From the NCBI GenBank assembly GCA_023055425.1, contig JALGPY010000009.1:32469275-32533274 (forward strand): 64,000 bases of DNA, written 5' to 3'. Made by a program: the position numbers and the translations under genes. This document shows positions 60,580 to 64,000 of the stretch, one piece after another; the stretch's first letter is position 1; each line of letters starts with the position of its first letter. The notes under the pieces are model-generated. The model saw only the letters and a program-made list of their open reading frames with translations. It did no database searches and was not told where the DNA came from. This DNA comes from Linanthus parryae. Taxonomy: Eukaryota > Streptophyta > Magnoliopsida > Ericales > Polemoniaceae.

Positions 60580-62052
60580 TCACAATTTGCTGGTGGTCCT
60601 CTTTGAAAGGCTTCCCATACCCTTAGCTTTCTCCCGAAGGAGAAATTTCTGTGTCTTCCCTGTAATAGTTTTTGGCAAATCCTGAAAAACAATGGTCCGA
60701 GGAGCCATGTAACGGGGTAAGTGATTGCGACAAAACTCAATCAGCTCTTCAGGAGTTGCATTAAACCCTTGTTTCAGCTTCACAAATGCGCAAGGAGTTT
60801 CTCCCCAATAATGATCAGGTCTACCAACAACTGCAGCTTCAAGAACTGCCGGATGACCAAAGAGCACAGACTCAACTTCAATGGTGCTTATGTTTTCTCC
60901 TCCAGAGATGATAATGTCCTTGGAACGATCTTTCAGCTCTATGTAGCCGTCTGAATGTTTCACAGCCAAGTCCCCGCTTCTGAACCATCCACCCTTAAAA
61001 GCATCTTCTGTAGCTTTAGTATCTTTCAAGTAACCGTTCATTACAGTATTGCCTCTGAACATAACCTCACCCATAGTTTTAGCATCCGGGGGTACACTTG
61101 TCATTGTAACTGGATCTTTTACATCGGCTTCCTCCATTCCAACATGATGCAACCCCTGGCGCGATTTGATCTTTGCTTGTTCCTCTGGAGGGAGGGAATT
61201 CCACTCTGGTTTCCAAGCGCAAACTATCCCAGGACCATAGGTCTCAGTCAAACCATATGTGTGCGTCACATTGAACCCCAGCTCATTCATCTTAAATAAA
61301 ACATGCGCTGGCGGCGGAGCACCACCAGTCATCACCGACACTTTACCTGAAATGGGTTTCCGGTCACTGGAGGATGCGTTCACTATCATGTTAAGCACTG
61401 TCGGCGCGCCACCCATGTGAGTCACTTTATGCTGAAATATATTGTCGAGAATACCCTTTGCGGTAACATTTCTCAGGCAAACATTTGTGCCACCCTGAGC
61501 TGCAACAGCCCAAGTAAGGCACCACCCATTGCAGTGAAACATCGGAACAGTCCATAAATAGACAGGCATTGAGGGAAACTCACTAAGAAGAGCAGCTGCC
61601 AAGGAATTGAGATAGGCACCTCTATGACTATACACAACACCTTTTGGGCTCGATGTTGTTCCTGATGTATAATTCAATGAAATAGGATCCAATTCGTTGT
61701 TTGGAAACTTGATCTCAAAATCAGATCTTCCGTTCCTTAAAACACTCTCGTATTCCAAGTAATTTCCATTAGCTGATAACAACGTAGATGACGATTTATC
61801 ATCAGAGTCCATGATCAAGACTAGGAGAGGTGGTGGCTTAGTGCTCGTCTTGGATAAGATTTCTAGAGCTTCCTTAGTGACATCAAGAAACTGGTAGTCG
61901 ACGAAAACTACTTTTGCCTCTGAATGCTTGAGTAACACGGAAAGCATTTTTGAGTCGAGGCGTATGTTGAGTGTACACAGGACTGCACCAGCCATAGGAA
62001 CTCCAAAGTGCAACTCGTACATTGCTGGGACATTTGGAGCCAAAGCAGCAAC
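60580..62052 (-). CDS. Peroxisomal acyl-activating enzyme (AAE1/benzoate-CoA ligase-like), last exon
   Basis: An open exon of 1473 nt (490 residues plus stop) follows an acceptor TTGATTAG at 62053-62060 and begins [17 protein letters not shown]. The enzyme joins a carboxylic acid to CoA through an acyl-adenylate (ANL superfamily). Visible motifs, counted from the exon start: P-loop-like [18 protein letters not shown] near 127, [13 protein letters not shown] near 217, YGLTETYGP near 265, [20 protein letters not shown] near 353, the hinge [15 protein letters not shown], and the catalytic lysine region [12 protein letters not shown] near 463. The last three residues are SKL, a type 1 peroxisomal targeting signal. 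Family members are about 550-570 residues, so an upstream exon of about 65-75 residues is missing; it is not seen up to 64000. The substrate could be a short/medium-chain or aromatic acid such as benzoate or cinnamate and cannot be settled from sequence. All expected motifs look intact. Confidence 0.92.
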   Translation of the reverse strand, partial: VAALAPNVPAMYELHFGVPMAGAVLCTLNIRLDSKMLSVLLKHSEAKVVFVDYQFLDVTKEALEILSKTSTKPPPLLVLIMDSDDKSSSTLLSANGNYLEYESVLRNGRSDFEIKFPNNELDPISLNYTSGTTSSPKGVVYSHRGAYLNSLAAALLSEFPSMPVYLWTVPMFHCNGWCLTWAVAAQGGTNVCLRNVTAKGILDNIFQHKVTHMGGAPTVLNMIVNASSSDRKPISGKVSVMTGGAPPPAHVLFKMNELGFNVTHTYGLTETYGPGIVCAWKPEWNSLPPEEQAKIKSRQGLHHVGMEEADVKDPVTMTSVPPDAKTMGEVMFRGNTVMNGYLKDTKATEDAFKGGWFRSGDLAVKHSDGYIELKDRSKDIIISGGENISTIEVESVLFGHPAVLEAAVVGRPDHYWGETPCAFVKLKQGFNATPEELIEFCRNHLPRYMAPRTIVFQDLPKTITGKTQKFLLREKAKGMGSLSKRTTSKL

Positions 62053-62404
62053 CTAATCAAAAGAAATTCAGCTTGGTTAAACCGTGAAAGCACATGAAGC
62101 AGTACCAGAAGTCAGCCCCAGAAGACACTCACTCCCTCCGTCCAAAAATAAATGTCTTATCTGACATTTAAGAGAAACTTCCACTAAATTATCTGAGTGG
62201 AAAAACAACACAAGAATTTGTTGATGTTTTCATAATGTTGTAGAACTATCTCAGGTCTATTAACATTCTGAAAAGACTAACATGTTTTCGTGACGTTTTG
62301 CCAGTCAATTTTTTTTTTCTTGTCACATTAATTAATGGTTTTTTTAGAATACATTAATTAATGGTTTAAACTTTAAAAGGTAGAAGATGATTAGTTACTT
62401 ATTA

Positions 62405-62655
62405 CTATCTCTGTTATATCTGAATCTTCACATTTTGACTATTTCTTCTGTAATTTGACCCGGTGATTTGGATAGCCATGCGATGCAGTTTTTCAATGAT
62501 TTTTTTATGGTGTTGTATTGTGAAGTTTAATCTACAAAATCGTGCAAATACTATCAAATTCTTGCATCGTTTACTAATCAAATCACCGAATTAAGGTGAT
62601 TCAGTGAATTGTGGTAAAATGAAAAGGATAAAAGATTCAGAGAGAACAGAGAAAG
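62405..62655. mobile_element. Stowaway-like MITE, copy c
   Basis: TA-flanked (62403-62404 and 62656-62657), with inverted ends CTATCTCTGTTATATCTGAATCTT and the complement of CTTTCTCTGTTCTCTCTGAATCTT. Interior blocks 'gacccggtgatttgg' and 'aaggtgattcagtgaatt' match copies a and b. It lies upstream of, or in the first intron of, the acyl-activating enzyme gene. A separate CTCCCTCCGTCC start typical of such MITEs occurs at about 62132 without a recognisable partner end. Confidence 0.7.
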
Positions 62656-63838
62656 TACAACTACAAGAAATTACAGCATTTATAGTAAGAGGTGGCTAAA
62701 GCTCAGTGGATCGGGGAACACATCCAACCCAACATGGGCTCGGGCTAACAAAGTGAGCACGAACTAATTATGGGTCAGGTTTGAGTTTTATCATCATGGC
62801 AGGCGGAGTCCAATCCAACCTGACTCATGTCAAATACATAAATCAAATGAATAATGAATTTAATTGGACATATTGTGTATACTCATTAGGTAGAATTTGG
62901 TCTGTTTCGCTAGAAAATTCCCAGTTAACTTTAGGGAGGCCACTTTGAACGGTTAACTTAGCTAAGGATATAATACGAAATTTTTTTAGGAAAATATAAT
63001 TCCAAAATTTGCTATTTTTTTCATAATATTGTAGTGGTAAGAAATATCTACGATATAATTAAAATATTAACACAATTTTGAATCATATCGTTAACTAAAT
63101 TAGTCGATCAAATTGAACAGATGAATAGTGCACTAAAAAATCCTAGTGAAACTGAGTAATTAGGCTTCAGTTTTAACATCATGACCCAGGTGTACCCACT
63201 TTGACCCGGTACTTCCGTTGGCACAACGATGCAAGAATTTGGTAATCTTTTCATGGTGTCATTCCTTATTGCACAAGCTGCCCCAGCAGCGGCCACGGTT
63301 CACCTCCACCGTTCACCAATTTCCGGTGACAAACACTCAAAGCCAACAACATGGTACTGGATTGCTATCCCCAACAATTCTCTCGGGTCACAATGCTTAT
63401 TTTGGGGCACAACAATCATCCGAGTCAGCCCACTTTTCCGGGTAATTACATAGCACAAGATCTTACTACGGGTCCGGTTACATATGCGGGTCAGCCCAAG
63501 TATCCAGGCACATATACCGGTCCAGGTATTTCTACGGGTAAGAGCACTCATGTGGGAACGGATGCACGCAATCACAATGATACCGTTAAGGTATCGGGGT
63601 TAACGATTTTGTGAAAATCGTCAAAAAATGACCACGTAACGTATAGCCGACGGCGCTATTCTAACAATCTACTGGGTTGACTGAATAAAGATTTCTTCAA
63701 TAATCAATTCATTCGATAAAAATAAACTGAGACTACAACTTGTTTAAACAGATGGAACGAAAGTAACCCTAGACTCTCACGGGCTTGACAAGGCCCGGTC
63801 ACTATTTGACTGACATAATTAAACTAATTAATTACTCA
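62656..63838. other. Upstream region of the acyl-activating enzyme exon, no gene supported
   Basis: The missing first exon of the enzyme should lie to the right of 62060, but I found no matching coding sequence here. 63170-63265 resembles the interior of the Stowaway-like MITEs (partial copy). 63260-63615 has two open plus-strand frames rich in Gly, Pro, Gln and Thr (for example YAGQPKYPGTYTGPGISTG), with a coding-like look. They may be a copia gag spacer or another repeat product; I cannot assign them. Confidence 0.35.
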
Positions 63839-63961
<123 letters not shown>

Positions 63962-64000
63962 TCGACTCGTACGATACGGTTGACCCGTATCAACTCCCCA

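Noticed and set aside
63218..63614. Two Gly/Pro/Gln/Thr-rich plus-strand frames
   Set aside because: They look coding-like and may be a copia gag spacer, but no zinc knuckle, protease or other landmark is attached, so no gene is called.

Overview
This is a repeat-dense stretch of a flowering-plant nuclear genome. The evidence is intron-containing plant genes with GT/AG borders, several lineages of plant Ty1/copia and Ty3/gypsy LTR retrotransposons, Mutator-like elements with 9-bp target duplications, MITEs, a hAT relic and a Helitron-like end. The sequence does not fix the species.

Only two host genes can be supported. (1) A seven-exon WAT1/UMAMIT-family (EamA) transporter lies on the minus strand, exons between 19005 and 13690. 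It splices in silico to an uninterrupted 367-residue protein. Its fourth intron is 3.6 kb and holds a MITE, a 220-bp tandem duplication, a Helitron-like 3' end and copia debris. (2) The last large exon of a peroxisomal acyl-activating enzyme (AAE1/benzoate-CoA-ligase-like, C-terminal SKL) lies on the minus strand at 62052-60580. Its first exon is not visible before the window ends.

Layout from left to right. 176-13006: a MULE-like element with inverted ends, split by a decayed Sirevirus-like copia element A (607-11777). Element A has lost its integrase, and its left LTR carries an Angela-type LTR fragment. 13007-20542: WAT1 gene and flanks. 20548-30323: old copia element B with a perfect 5-bp TSD, into which Pack-MULE-like element E1 (21342-23569, with a 661-bp CAA/CAG tract) has inserted. 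30324-32639: a MITE and a 1-kb terminal-inverted-repeat element. 32640-34246: E2. 34290-35365: hAT transposase relic. 35678-37915: E3, which carries pieces of a PB1-domain gene and a histone H2A gene. 38349-42572: two gypsy LTR pieces. 43095-51605: copia element C (Angela/BARE-1 type), with LTRs that read as identical, perfect TSD, PBS, PPT and an unbroken 1316-residue polyprotein; it sits inside a second gypsy LTR fragment. 52313-57733: decayed relative D, interrupted by an unusual 1.6-kb element with about 200-bp inverted ends. 57734-64000: unassigned repeats, a MITE and the acyl-activating enzyme gene.

The two host genes have no evident functional link. The rest is a record of nested insertions: E1 in B, an Angela-type LTR in A, A in the first MULE, C in a gypsy LTR, and the long-TIR element in D. 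Element C is clearly the youngest. I found no convincing new biological system. The most informative items are the intact element C, the E1/E2/E3 MULE family with captured gene pieces, the ACGT-core cluster in the leader of B, the AAAGCTTT palindromes of A, and the long-TIR element at 53254-54872.
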